17,716 bases of DNA. It comes from Chlamydiota bacterium (GTDB lineage Bacteria > Chlamydiota > Chlamydiia > Chlamydiales > SM23-39). This document shows, piece by piece, positions 1 through 7,244 of the stretch. The notes under the pieces were generated by a model. The model saw only the letters and a list, made by a program, of their open reading frames with translations. It had not been told where the DNA came from and ran no database searches. The position numbers were made by a program, and so were the translations under genes. The DNA lies in assembly GCA_021772165.1 (NCBI GenBank), contig JAJFMM010000105.1, forward strand, positions 1 through 17,716. Reading direction: 5' to 3'. Position 1 is the stretch's first letter. The number at the start of each line of letters is the position of its first letter.

Positions 1-1
1 T

Positions 2-697
2 CTTCTCTCTGCGCTCGAAAAAGTAACGGGTAGCTTTGAAAAAGCTGTCGAAGAAGCCGGTAGAATTCTGTTCATCCAGGGAAAAGTGATCCCTGTAACG
101 ACACATCAAGTTCGTTTGAAAATGATTCTCAATAGCCGCAAATTACTGGAAGGGGAGAGAGATATCTATCTCTCCCAAGAGATTGATAACGGCTTTAAGT
201 CTCTCTATTTAGAGCCGATCCCTCAAGTCAACCCGCACGTTCTCGATGCGATCCGCGAGGCTGATCTGATTGTCCTCGGGCCGGGCGGTCTCCACACTTC
301 AATCATTCCTAACCTTCTAGTCGAGGGCGTGTGCGAAGCGCTGCACCAGGCGCGCGCTAAAAAGATTTATGTTGTCAATTTGATGAATCGCAAAGGTCAA
401 ACCACCGGATTTAAGTCGAGCCAGTATTTAAAAGAAATTGTTCCTTTTCTCGGGGGAGACATTTTCGACTATATTATGATGAACAAAGAAAGGCCTCCTG
501 AAGAGCTCATCGCTCTCTATTCCACAGAAGGAGACCTGGTTGAAAACGATATGGATGATCCTAGAATGATTTTTGCCGATCTTTTAGGCAGACCCCCTGA
601 AGACCGCGTGAAAAAAGATCTTTTGAAACGCAATTTGATCCGTCACGATTCAAGAAAACTTGCACAGGAGTTAATGAAAATTGTTGATAGTCTTTGA
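2..697 (+). CDS. yvcK: YvcK/CofD-like family protein (gluconeogenesis factor family), 5'-truncated
   Basis: The reading frame is open from the first bases of the window, so the gene starts upstream and only about 231 C-terminal residues are visible. The GTG at 86 is an internal codon: residues encoded before it continue the family alignment. The diagnostic stretch is LIVLGPGGLHTSIIPNLLV (about 238-315), the glycine-rich loop of the Rossmann-like YvcK/CofD fold. In the family, YvcK binds UDP-sugars and affects cell shape and carbon-source use in Firmicutes; it is distinct from true CofD of F420 synthesis. There is no sign of F420 genes here, which favours YvcK. The 3' end overlaps the next gene by 17 bases, so the two are probably translationally linked. 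The family call is firm; the cellular role in this organism is inferred. Confidence 0.85.
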   Translation, partial: LLSALEKVTGSFEKAVEEAGRILFIQGKVIPVTTHQVRLKMILNSRKLLEGERDIYLSQEIDNGFKSLYLEPIPQVNPHVLDAIREADLIVLGPGGLHTSIIPNLLVEGVCEALHQARAKKIYVVNLMNRKGQTTGFKSSQYLKEIVPFLGGDIFDYIMMNKERPPEELIALYSTEGDLVENDMDDPRMIFADLLGRPPEDRVKKDLLKRNLIRHDSRKLAQELMKIVDSL

Positions 698-1337
698 TCT
701 GGACGACACGCTTATCGATACTTCCGGATGCGTGACGCCCATGAGGCTCAAGCAAATTCTTGAAATGATTGTGGCCAGAAATGCGTGCCCGGAGCCGTTT
801 GAAACGGCGATGAGCTCGCTTCTGGCTCTAAATGAGGTCAGTGTCAATTCCAAGGAGGCCATTCGAGATACGCTGAAGCGCTACGACGCCATGCACCTCT
901 TCGATGAAGCTCTAGCCCTCTATACGACCCCTCTCCCGGCTGATTTCTCTGTCCAGACAACCCCAAATGCAAAAAATGTTTTACAGACATTACATGCACA
1001 AGGTCATCGACTGGCTATTGTAACTGCTGGAAAAAGTACATTTCAGCTTGAGAAGATAGAAAAAGCTGGATTTGAAGTTTCAGTTTTTAGTAAGATTATG
1101 GTCCCAGAAGATTGTATTAAAAAGCCTTATTATGAGGCATTGTTAAAAGAATTTTCGGAACTTCCCTCCGATTGTGTTGTAATAGGAGATCGCGTACCGA
1201 TGGATCTTCTACCAGCACATGAATTGGGCTTCCGCACAGTGCATATGCGCTGGGGTAGAGGCAGGATGTGGAAGAGAGAACCTTGGATCGACCATTCGAT
1301 CCGCGAACTGTCTGAACTATTGGAAATTTTAGTATGA
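681..1337 (+). CDS. HAD-superfamily hydrolase (phosphatase-like)
   Basis: A 218-residue haloacid dehalogenase-type phosphatase. Motif I is FDLDDTL (nucleophile Asp6, acid/base Asp8), motif II is the Thr in IVTAGK (Thr115), motif III is Lys147/148 in IKKPYYEAL, and motif IV is VIGDRVPMD (Asp170, Asp175). Between motifs I and II lies a helical cap of about 80 residues, so this is a type C1 cap. The substrate cannot be read from sequence; close relatives include phosphoglycolate and pyrimidine nucleotide phosphatases. The start is TTG at 681, supported by AGGAG at 666-670 with 10-base spacing; an in-frame stop lies just upstream, and a second TTG at 684 is possible. The gene overlaps yvcK by 17 bases and efp by 4 (ATGA). 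Bases about 1021-1140 are unusually AT-rich compared with the rest of the gene. Confidence 0.85.
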   Translation: MLIVFDLDDTLIDTSGCVTPMRLKQILEMIVARNACPEPFETAMSSLLALNEVSVNSKEAIRDTLKRYDAMHLFDEALALYTTPLPADFSVQTTPNAKNVLQTLHAQGHRLAIVTAGKSTFQLEKIEKAGFEVSVFSKIMVPEDCIKKPYYEALLKEFSELPSDCVVIGDRVPMDLLPAHELGFRTVHMRWGRGRMWKREPWIDHSIRELSELLEILV

Positions 1338-1897
1338 TGACAGCCAATCAGATCTCACCTGGCATGACGATCAACCTCGATGGGAAAATTTTCCGCATCG
1401 AATCGAGCGTTAAAGTCACTGTCGCGAAAGGTACGCCTTTCGTGAAAACGAAATTACGCAATCTCATCACAGATGATGTGAGCGAGAAGAGTTTTAAGCT
1501 GGACCAAGCTGTTCTAGAAGTACAGCTAGCCGAGCGTATGCTCGAATTTCTTTACCCGGAAGGGAAAGAGTACCTTTTCCTCGATGTAGGAACCCTCGAT
1601 CAGGTATCCGTTGGATCCCAGATTTTGGGCGATAGGGTGCACTTCCTAAAAGAAGGGATTCAGGTTAAAGCAATGTTCTATGGTGATACAATTTTCGCCG
1701 TTGAGCTTCCTCAATTTCTCGAGATCATGGTTGTCAAGACAGACATTGCGGAAGCAGATTCCGCAGCAGCAGGGTCTAGTGCTACGAAGCAAGCCATGCT
1801 GGAGACAGGAGCCAAGTTACAGGTTCCTCTCTTTATTGAAAGCGGCGATGTGATCAAGGTCGACACACAGACCAACGAGTACATACAGAGAGTATAA
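1334..1897 (+). CDS. efp: Elongation factor P, second chlamydial type
   Basis: A 187-residue EF-P, the usual family length. The N-terminal KOW-like domain begins ISPGMTINLDGK, the central OB domain carries FLDVGTLDQ, and the C-terminal OB domain ends GDVIKVDTQTNEYIQRV, close to the canonical ending. EF-P binds between the P and E sites and relieves ribosome stalling at polyproline. The tip loop is VTVAKGTPFV; the lysine at residue 32 sits where E. coli EF-P has modified Lys34, but the usual KPGKGQAF context is missing. This matches the divergent second EF-P of Chlamydia, which also precedes accB-accC. The start ATG overlaps the HAD stop in an ATGA, and accB follows after 2 bases. Whether the lysine is modified is unknown, since no epmA/epmB or earP is present here. 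Confidence 0.93.
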   Translation: MMTANQISPGMTINLDGKIFRIESSVKVTVAKGTPFVKTKLRNLITDDVSEKSFKLDQAVLEVQLAERMLEFLYPEGKEYLFLDVGTLDQVSVGSQILGDRVHFLKEGIQVKAMFYGDTIFAVELPQFLEIMVVKTDIAEADSAAAGSSATKQAMLETGAKLQVPLFIESGDVIKVDTQTNEYIQRV

Positions 1898-1899
1898 CG

Positions 1900-2367
1900 G
1901 TGAATCTAGAACAGATCAAAGAATTGATGACGAGCCTCGAGAGCAGTAAGCTCAAGAAGCTCGTGTTGAAAAAGGGGGACTTCGAGCTGGAGCTCGAAAA
2001 AGAGGGCGATGCGCCGTCTGTTGTTCATTTGCCCCCTCATTATCAACCTCCGAGCGCAGCCTCCTTTGCTCAGCATTTAGCTCCTGCAGGTGTTGAACAC
2101 CCAAAGGCGGCTCAAAAAGCTGCTGAGCCAACTGGTCAATTTGTGACCTCTCCGATGGTGGGAACAATTTACTCTTCCCCATCTCCGGATCAGCCAGTCT
2201 TTGTAAATGTCGGCGATCGGATTGAAGAGAACACCGTCGTCTGCATCGTTGAAGCGATGAAGGTGATGAACGAGGTGAAAGCCGGTGTAAAAGGCACTGT
2301 GGTAGAGATCCTTGTCGATAATGCACAGCCAGTTGAATTTGGCGCTAAAATCTTCAGGGTTGAGTAG
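1900..2367 (+). CDS. accB: Biotin carboxyl carrier protein of acetyl-CoA carboxylase
   Basis: A 155-residue BCCP. Residues 1-36 form the charged N-terminal helical region (LEQIKELMTSL), 37-80 are an Ala/Pro-rich linker, and about 80-155 are the biotinyl domain. The biotin-acceptor motif EAMKVMNE places the biotinylated lysine at residue 121; the hydrophobic SPMVGTIY strand that opens the lipoyl/biotinyl fold is present. It carries CO2 on biotin between AccC and the AccAD transcarboxylase in fatty-acid synthesis. The GTG start lies 2 bases after efp and accC starts 4 bases downstream. The efp-accB-accC order is the one known in Chlamydia. AccA and AccD are not in the window. Confidence 0.95.
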   Translation: MNLEQIKELMTSLESSKLKKLVLKKGDFELELEKEGDAPSVVHLPPHYQPPSAASFAQHLAPAGVEHPKAAQKAAEPTGQFVTSPMVGTIYSSPSPDQPVFVNVGDRIEENTVVCIVEAMKVMNEVKAGVKGTVVEILVDNAQPVEFGAKIFRVE

Positions 2368-2371
2368 ACCT

Positions 2372-3787
2372 ATGCAGAAAGTATTGATAGCAAACCGAGG
2401 AGAGATCGCAGTCAGGATCATACGAGCCTGTCACGATCTCGGACTTCATACCGTCGCTGTATATTCTGAAGCTGACGCCGATGCGCTGCACGTCCATCAG
2501 GCCGAAGAAGCGGTCTGTATCGGAGAGGCGCCCTCGAGCAAATCCTATCTGAAAATTTCTAACATCATCGCCGCTTGTGAGATCACGAGCGCTGACGCGG
2601 TACATCCAGGTTATGGATTTCTCAGCGAAAACGCTAACTTTGCCTCAATCTGCGAAAGCAGTGGCCTGACCTTTATTGGCCCCTCATCTGCTACGATTTC
2701 TCTTCTAGGCGACAAAGCAGAGGCAAAAGCGATTGCCCGCAAGGTAAACTGTCCCGTCATTCCAGGATCACAAGGTGTTGTAGCTGATGCCGAAGAAGGA
2801 CTCGTAGAGGCTTGCAAATTCGGTTTTCCTATTTTCATCAAAGCCGTTGCCGGCGGTGGTGGTAAGGGAATCCGCATCGCCGAGTCTGAAGAAGATTTTG
2901 TAGCAAAATTTGCATCCGCCCGTCATGAAGCGGAAGTGAGTTTTGGCAATCCAGCTATCTATCTCGAAAAGATGATCGTCAATCCGCGCCATGTTGAAGT
3001 GCAGGTGATGGGAGACAAATTTGGAAACTACGTCTATCTAGGAGAGCGCGACTGCACCATCCAGCGTCGCAGACAGAAGCTCATTGAAGAGACACCGAGC
3101 CCTTGCGTCGATGACACGATGCGCAAAAAACTGGGGGAAGCAGCTATTGCCATCGTCAAGGCAGCGAACTACCACTCCGTAGGTACCGTTGAGTTTCTTC
3201 TCGATGAAGACTCCAATTTCTATTTCATGGAAGTCAATACACGTATCCAAGTTGAACACACCATAACTGAAGTACTGACTGGTGTAGACTTGGCTCAAGA
3301 GCAGCTTCGCATTGCGAGAGGGGAAAAACTCTCCGTGCGACAAGAAGATATTCAGTTCAATGGACACGTCCTTGAGCTACGAATCAATGCAGAAAATCCA
3401 CATCAGCAATTTTCGCCCTCACCAGGACTTCTTGAGCACTACGTTCCTCCCGGAGGACCTCATGTGCGCGTAGATAGCGCTTGCTACGGCGGATACCGCA
3501 TTCCTCCCTACTATGATTCCATGATTGCGAAGTTGATCATTCATGGAAAAACGAGAAGTGAGGCGATCGCGCACGCCAAACGAGCTCTGCGTGAATTCCA
3601 TATCCGCGGTGTACACACCACCATTGCTTTCCATCAATTCATGTTAGAAGATGAATGCTTTTTGACGAATGAATACACAATCGGTTATATTGACCAGCTC
3701 ATTTCCGAGGGGTGTACATTTGGACAATCTGATGCCGCTGATCGCCAAAGAGCAGATCGCAACGAGCATAGCGCAAGCCGCGTCTGA
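2372..3787 (+). CDS. accC: Biotin carboxylase subunit of acetyl-CoA carboxylase
   Basis: AccC carboxylates biotin on BCCP using ATP and bicarbonate. The protein opens MQKVLIANRGEIAVRI, so the start is the ATG at 2372; the frame is open further upstream but that part lies inside accB. Visible motifs are the ATP-grasp glycine loop GGGGKG (residues 161-166), YLGERDCTIQRR (about 222-233), and the catalytic stretch FMEVNTRIQVEHTITE (285-300) with metal ligand Glu287 and the conserved Asn289, Arg291 and Glu295. The usual Pro after the His of QVEHP is Thr here. At 471 residues it is about 20 longer than the typical roughly 450; the extra tail (from about residue 450) is read across the start of the next gene, hpt, in another frame. 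The core is complete and should be active. Confidence 0.95.
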   Translation: MQKVLIANRGEIAVRIIRACHDLGLHTVAVYSEADADALHVHQAEEAVCIGEAPSSKSYLKISNIIAACEITSADAVHPGYGFLSENANFASICESSGLTFIGPSSATISLLGDKAEAKAIARKVNCPVIPGSQGVVADAEEGLVEACKFGFPIFIKAVAGGGGKGIRIAESEEDFVAKFASARHEAEVSFGNPAIYLEKMIVNPRHVEVQVMGDKFGNYVYLGERDCTIQRRRQKLIEETPSPCVDDTMRKKLGEAAIAIVKAANYHSVGTVEFLLDEDSNFYFMEVNTRIQVEHTITEVLTGVDLAQEQLRIARGEKLSVRQEDIQFNGHVLELRINAENPHQQFSPSPGLLEHYVPPGGPHVRVDSACYGGYRIPPYYDSMIAKLIIHGKTRSEAIAHAKRALREFHIRGVHTTIAFHQFMLEDECFLTNEYTIGYIDQLISEGCTFGQSDAADRQRADRNEHSASRV

Positions 3788-4241
3788 CATTGATCGCCAA
3801 TACAAAGATAAAGATCTAGTGATTGTGATGGTTCTTAAGGGAGCCATCTGCTTTACAGCTGATCTGATTCGCGCCATGACAATTCCCTGTGACCTACAGA
3901 CTGTGCAGTGCAGCAGCTATGGAAAAGGGGGAACGAAGAGAGGCGAGTTGAATATCTTTGGCATCGAAGCTCTTGAGATTGAAAACCGCGATGTCCTCGT
4001 AGTCGATGATATTTTCGATTCGGGCCATACACTCTTTTCCCTGATCGAAACTCTCAATAAGAAAAATCCAAGCAGCCTCAAAAGTCTCGTTCTTCTCACA
4101 CGCAACGCTTCAGAGATGTCCGATTTCCACCCCGATCGCTCACTCTTTTCTATTGAAGATGAGTTTGTGATTGGCTACGGGCTTGATTACAAAGAAAAGT
4201 ATCGCGGGCTACCCTCGATCTATGCTTTGGAGCAAGTATGA
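3720..4241 (+). CDS. hpt: Hypoxanthine phosphoribosyltransferase
   Basis: A purine-salvage enzyme that makes IMP/GMP from hypoxanthine/guanine and PRPP. Key features are the N-terminal VMVLKGAICFTADLIRAM segment, the PRPP-binding motif VLVVDDIFDSGHTL, and the C-terminal VIGYGLDYKEKYRGLPSIYAL, all typical of Hpt. The start is uncertain: an upstream ATG at 3669 would add 17 residues with no family counterpart, so I chose TTG at 3720, which follows GAGGGG (3707-3712) at about 7 bases and gives a normal 173-residue protein; ATG at 3732 is the other candidate. With this start it overlaps accC by 68 bases, the largest same-strand overlap in this operon. Its stop overlaps the rfbA start by 4 bases. 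Confidence 0.88.
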   Translation: MDNLMPLIAKEQIATSIAQAASDIDRQYKDKDLVIVMVLKGAICFTADLIRAMTIPCDLQTVQCSSYGKGGTKRGELNIFGIEALEIENRDVLVVDDIFDSGHTLFSLIETLNKKNPSSLKSLVLLTRNASEMSDFHPDRSLFSIEDEFVIGYGLDYKEKYRGLPSIYALEQV

Positions 4242-5143
4242 GAGGCATTTTACTCGCCGGCGGTAGCGGCACCAGGCTTTATCCCGCGACAGCAGCACTC
4301 AGCAAGCAGCTTTTGCCCATCTATGACAAGCCGATGGTCTACTATCCTCTAGCTACACTCATGCTGGCGGGGATACGCGAGATCCTGATCATCTCAACAG
4401 AGGAAGACACCCCCCGCTTTGAAAAACTCTTTGGAGATGGTTCACAGCTCGGGTTGCAGATCTCTTACAAAGTTCAGCCGAAACCGGAGGGGATCGCGCA
4501 GGCCTTTATCCTGGGAGAATCGTTCATTGGCGATCAGAGCATTGCTCTAATTCTTGGAGACAATATCTTTTACGGCAATGAGCTGCCCCTGGTTTTAGAG
4601 AAAGCTTCCAAGCTTAAAACAGGAGGGCTGATTTTTGGCTACCGAGTTAAAGATCCGGAGCGCTACGGAGTGATCTCCTTTGATGAAGAGCATCGCGTTG
4701 TCGACATCGAAGAAAAGCCAAAACAGCCCAAATCAAACTTTGCAGTGCCGGGAATCTATTTTTACGGACCCGAAGTCGTCTCCATCGCAAAACAGATACA
4801 ACCCTCTCAAAGAGGGGAGCTGGAGATTACGGAAATCAACCGCATTTTTTTGGCGGAAAAGAAGCTCCACGTGCAGCTTCTTGGCCGCGGCTATGCTTGG
4901 CTCGACACAGGAACCTTTGATGCTTTTCATAAAGCATCCGCATTTGTCCAGGCGATCCAAGAGAGACAGGGGATTAAGATTTCTTGTATCGAAGAAGTAG
5001 CCTACCGCATGGGCTATTTAGACCGCTCTCAGCTTCTCAGGCTAGCTGAGCGCTTTAAAAAGAATGAATATGGCACCTATCTTCGTCAGGTTGCCTCTGA
5101 GCAGACAGAATCTCAGCAACCCTGCTTATCGGCGCTGTCTTAA
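4238..5143 (+). CDS. rfbA: Glucose-1-phosphate thymidylyltransferase
   Basis: RfbA/RmlA (301 residues, usual about 290-300) makes dTDP-glucose from glucose-1-phosphate and dTTP, the first step towards dTDP-rhamnose and other deoxysugars. The nucleotide-binding signature GGSGTRLYPATAALSKQLLP lies near residue 8, followed by IYDKPMVYYPL; the metal-binding Asp is in LILGDNIFYG (about 107-116), and EKPKQPKSNFAVPGIYFY and GRGYAWLDTGTFDAF are typical of the family. The last 15 residues, after the normal YGTYLRQV end, are a short unconserved tail. It overlaps hpt by 4 bases (ATGA). No rfbB, rfbC or rfbD is adjacent, so its partner enzymes must be elsewhere or absent. It is the last gene of the 5' operon; no hairpin terminator is evident downstream. 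Confidence 0.95.
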   Translation: MRGILLAGGSGTRLYPATAALSKQLLPIYDKPMVYYPLATLMLAGIREILIISTEEDTPRFEKLFGDGSQLGLQISYKVQPKPEGIAQAFILGESFIGDQSIALILGDNIFYGNELPLVLEKASKLKTGGLIFGYRVKDPERYGVISFDEEHRVVDIEEKPKQPKSNFAVPGIYFYGPEVVSIAKQIQPSQRGELEITEINRIFLAEKKLHVQLLGRGYAWLDTGTFDAFHKASAFVQAIQERQGIKISCIEEVAYRMGYLDRSQLLRLAERFKKNEYGTYLRQVASEQTESQQPCLSALS

Positions 5144-5159
5144 ATTTTCAATGAATCCG

Positions 5160-5188
5160 TTGCCGTAAACTCCTTCTATCCATAAACT
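5160..5188 (+). promoter_or_regulatory. Candidate sigma-70-type promoter for the tandem membrane-protein genes
   Basis: TTGCCG (5160-5165) and TAAACT (5183-5188) are separated by 17 bases; each matches four of six consensus positions. A good ribosome site AAGGA (5204-5208) follows, 8 bases before the ATG at 5217. The match is modest, so this is only a candidate. It is consistent with a new transcription unit after rfbA. Confidence 0.4.
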
Positions 5189-5216
5189 ATCCGCTCTTAA
5201 ATAAAGGATTTTCAAT

Positions 5217-5906
5217 ATGGATATTAATTTTGTTACGCCTTCCTTTGATCTCAAGCTGCATCAGCCCACTGCTACTACGTGGAAAGATCGTGCGGTTACG
5301 CTCCGCAAAGAAATAACACTTCCAAGAGCTATAGCTGGGGTGTTTCTTCTTGCCGGTGCGTCCTATTTTGCTAGAAATTCTTATTCCATTCCTTCTGATG
5401 TGTCATCATCTAATAGTATTCCTGAAGATATTTCTAAAACGTCAGTTGCAGTAAGCATTGCTGAGCTGGCTGAGCTCACTCTGGGAGCTCTTGTGGTTAG
5501 TGGAGCGATCGGAGTTTGCGGGTGGTTTGTATCGTCCGATAACCATAAAGTTGATGCAGTGGTTCTACCCTCTTCAGAAGAGGACTCACTTACTGGCCCA
5601 GGAATCGATAATGGAATACCAGAACTTGCGCCACCAGCTGTCGTTGCAGCAGAGGATGAACCAGTTGTTGAACAGCAGGTATTAGAGGTGGAACCAGAAC
5701 CCGCACCAGAGCCAGTACCTGTTGTCAGCAGTCTTGAATCTGCTCCGGCTCCGGCTTCAGATGGTTTAGGTCTCTTTCTTGAGGAACTGGATCCTGCCGA
5801 AGTTCCTGCCCCCCCGCCTTCTCCGCAGAATCTTCTAGAGAATACTATTCCTGTTCCTCAGCCTGGTAAAGGAGGTAACTGGTGCGGCGACAGTATTTGC
5901 TGCTAA
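5217..5906 (+). CDS. Hypothetical two-TM membrane protein, first of a tandem paralogous set
   Basis: I do not recognise a known family. The 229-residue protein has a short soluble N-terminus with a WKDRAV motif (Trp22), a first hydrophobic segment at about 38-52 (AIAGVFLLAGASYFA), a Ser/Pro-rich 30-residue loop, a second hydrophobic segment at about 84-105 (ELTLGALVVSGAIGVCGWFV), and a long acidic tail rich in Pro, Glu, Ala and Val (about 110-215). It ends in a Cys-containing GDSICC. The W-K-x-R-x-V motif followed by a hydrophobic segment and SYF/AYL recurs in the next two genes, so all three are paralogs. ATG with AAGGA at 8-base spacing supports the start. Two hydrophobic segments plus a long polar tail loosely resemble chlamydial inclusion-membrane proteins, but the loop between the segments is longer than usual; secretion to a host membrane is only a hypothesis. 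Confidence 0.75.
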   Translation: MDINFVTPSFDLKLHQPTATTWKDRAVTLRKEITLPRAIAGVFLLAGASYFARNSYSIPSDVSSSNSIPEDISKTSVAVSIAELAELTLGALVVSGAIGVCGWFVSSDNHKVDAVVLPSSEEDSLTGPGIDNGIPELAPPAVVAAEDEPVVEQQVLEVEPEPAPEPVPVVSSLESAPAPASDGLGLFLEELDPAEVPAPPPSPQNLLENTIPVPQPGKGGNWCGDSICC

Positions 5907-5910
5907 AATT

Positions 5911-6044
5911 AAAGGGATTACGATGAAGGTAGAGCAGCCTATCTAACGAAGTATGGTTTTAGTTCAGCCCAACCGGACCATCTCAGTCCTGTCAAGGAGC
6001 CTCTGCCCATTCTTGCTGTTGCAGTAAATGAGTCCTCTCTTTAA
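5911..6044 (+). pseudogene. Probable remnant of a fourth copy of the tandem membrane-protein family
   Basis: The gap between two paralogs contains AAAGGG (5911-5916), then 6 bases and an ATG at 5923 that encodes only MKVEQPI before a TAA (5944-5946). In another frame, codons from 5913 to the TAA at 6042-6044 read about 43 residues without a start, ending in a Pro-rich stretch (SPVKEPLPILAVAV) like the tails of the neighbours. That frame is also the frame of the preceding gene, behind its stop and a second in-frame stop. The simplest reading is a family member whose start and tail survive after an internal deletion; degeneration of the upstream gene's own tail is the alternative. Confidence 0.4.
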
Positions 6045-6073
6045 CCTCTTCCAAATTATTTTTAAGAGGATAA

Positions 6074-6463
6074 ATGAAGATTGCATGCCAAAATTGTATG
6101 TTCGCTGTAGATCAACCAAGGCAGCGCGTTGTTAGTTGGAAGGTTCGTATAGTCGAGTGTTTTAAACAACCGGCCCTTTTGAACGCCGTTGCAGCCATCT
6201 TGCTGCTGGTTGGTTTATCCTATTTCTCTTCTGTTTATCAAAACAGCCCTAAGTCTAGCTCTTCTGACATAGATCAGAGGCAAAGTCCGGCTCCATCTGT
6301 AAATTGGCCCGCTACTACCATTGAAAATATGACCGATAGTCCAACGGCAAATCACAGGACTTCTCCGCTAGCAGCAGAATCTCTTGAAACTGTAATAGTC
6401 AGAACTGCCATGACTTATCTGGGCTTTCTTTCCGCTTTTCTTTACTGGGGATCGAAACCGTAA
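6074..6463 (+). CDS. Hypothetical two-TM membrane protein, second of the tandem set
   Basis: A 129-residue protein of unknown function and the shortest member of the set. The N-terminus carries two close cysteines (Cys5, Cys8), then SWKVRIVECF (Trp22, the same position as in the first paralog) and a hydrophobic segment at about 38-52 ending GLSYFSSVY. A Ser/Pro/Asn-rich loop of about 50 residues follows, then a C-terminal hydrophobic segment (about 107-126, MTYLGFLSAFLYW), with the protein ending three residues later. It therefore lacks the long acidic tail of both neighbours and may represent only the membrane module. The ATG follows GAGGA at 6066-6070 with a short spacing of 3 bases. The gene is 28 bases upstream of the third member. 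Confidence 0.65.
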   Translation: MKIACQNCMFAVDQPRQRVVSWKVRIVECFKQPALLNAVAAILLLVGLSYFSSVYQNSPKSSSSDIDQRQSPAPSVNWPATTIENMTDSPTANHRTSPLAAESLETVIVRTAMTYLGFLSAFLYWGSKP

Positions 6464-6491
6464 GACCTATCTTTAATTTAAGGAGTTTAAA

Positions 6492-7244
6492 ATGAAAATT
6501 GATATCAGAAATAGTTTTTCTCAAGCAGCAGAACAGGCGAAGCAGAGTGTAGTTGCTTGGAAAAATCGTTCAGTCGAATTTTTCGAGGATCCGAATCGTA
6601 TAAAAACCTCTGCTGTTGTTCTTTTAGGTGCTATTCCAGCAGCGTATTTAGCGAAAACTTATTTTTGTGCCACAGCTGGACCGAACCAAGCACAAATAAA
6701 CCCTTCTGCAGCGCCAACGAAAATGCCAGAAGGAACTACAGCAGAAGAGTCCGGTTCGCTAGTCGGATATGTCCTGCCTATCGTTTTACTGGCAGGGACT
6801 ATCTTAGCTGTATACGCACGGAACAACCACCAAACAGCAGCTAAGCATGAGCTGCCGAATTTGCCAGATGCATCTCCGGAGGAGACGGTAGCGTCTACAG
6901 CTGCTCAACGACCGGTTGGAATGCGAGAGGGAGAGGGGTCTTCACCCATTGCAGAGCCGACCGTCGCCGGAAAGATGGAGAAAAGCGCCTCTTCTGAAGA
7001 ACTGAGTCAAGAAGCGAAGCCGAACCCACTTGGTCGGCATCAAAGGACTCGTTCTGTAGATCTTCAGGGTGGTTCTGCTGCTGAAGCTGCTCCTGCTGAA
7101 CTAGGGTCAGTAGAAGCTCTTGAAGCTAATCACAGGTCTTCAGAAGATCTGGCTAAGGATTTAGAAGATCATAGGCAAGAAGAAACAGCTGGTGCTAAGC
7201 TTGCGCTCGCAGCGACAGGAGCTGATGCCAGGCCACCAGCCTAA
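6492..7244 (+). CDS. Hypothetical two-TM membrane protein, third of the tandem set
   Basis: A 250-residue protein of unknown function. It shares the module of the two preceding genes: VAWKNRSVEFF (Trp23), a hydrophobic segment at about 39-54 followed by AYLAKTYF, a loop of about 30 residues, and a second hydrophobic segment at about 87-107 (LVGYVLPIVLLAGTILAVYA). The remaining 140 residues are hydrophilic, rich in Glu, Ala, Ser and Pro, with no clear domain; parts have helical, possibly coiled-coil character (ELGSVEALEANHRSSEDLAKDL split over several heptads). A strong AAGGAG at 6480-6485 lies 6 bases before the ATG. The stop overlaps the 3' end of the convergent LOG-family gene by 4 bases. 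Confidence 0.75.
   Translation: MKIDIRNSFSQAAEQAKQSVVAWKNRSVEFFEDPNRIKTSAVVLLGAIPAAYLAKTYFCATAGPNQAQINPSAAPTKMPEGTTAEESGSLVGYVLPIVLLAGTILAVYARNNHQTAAKHELPNLPDASPEETVASTAAQRPVGMREGEGSSPIAEPTVAGKMEKSASSEELSQEAKPNPLGRHQRTRSVDLQGGSAAEAAPAELGSVEALEANHRSSEDLAKDLEDHRQEETAGAKLALAATGADARPPA

Noticed and set aside
2312..2371. Upstream start for accC
   Set aside because: The extra residues lie within accB and precede the conserved MQKVLIANRGEIA beginning; ATG 2372 fits.
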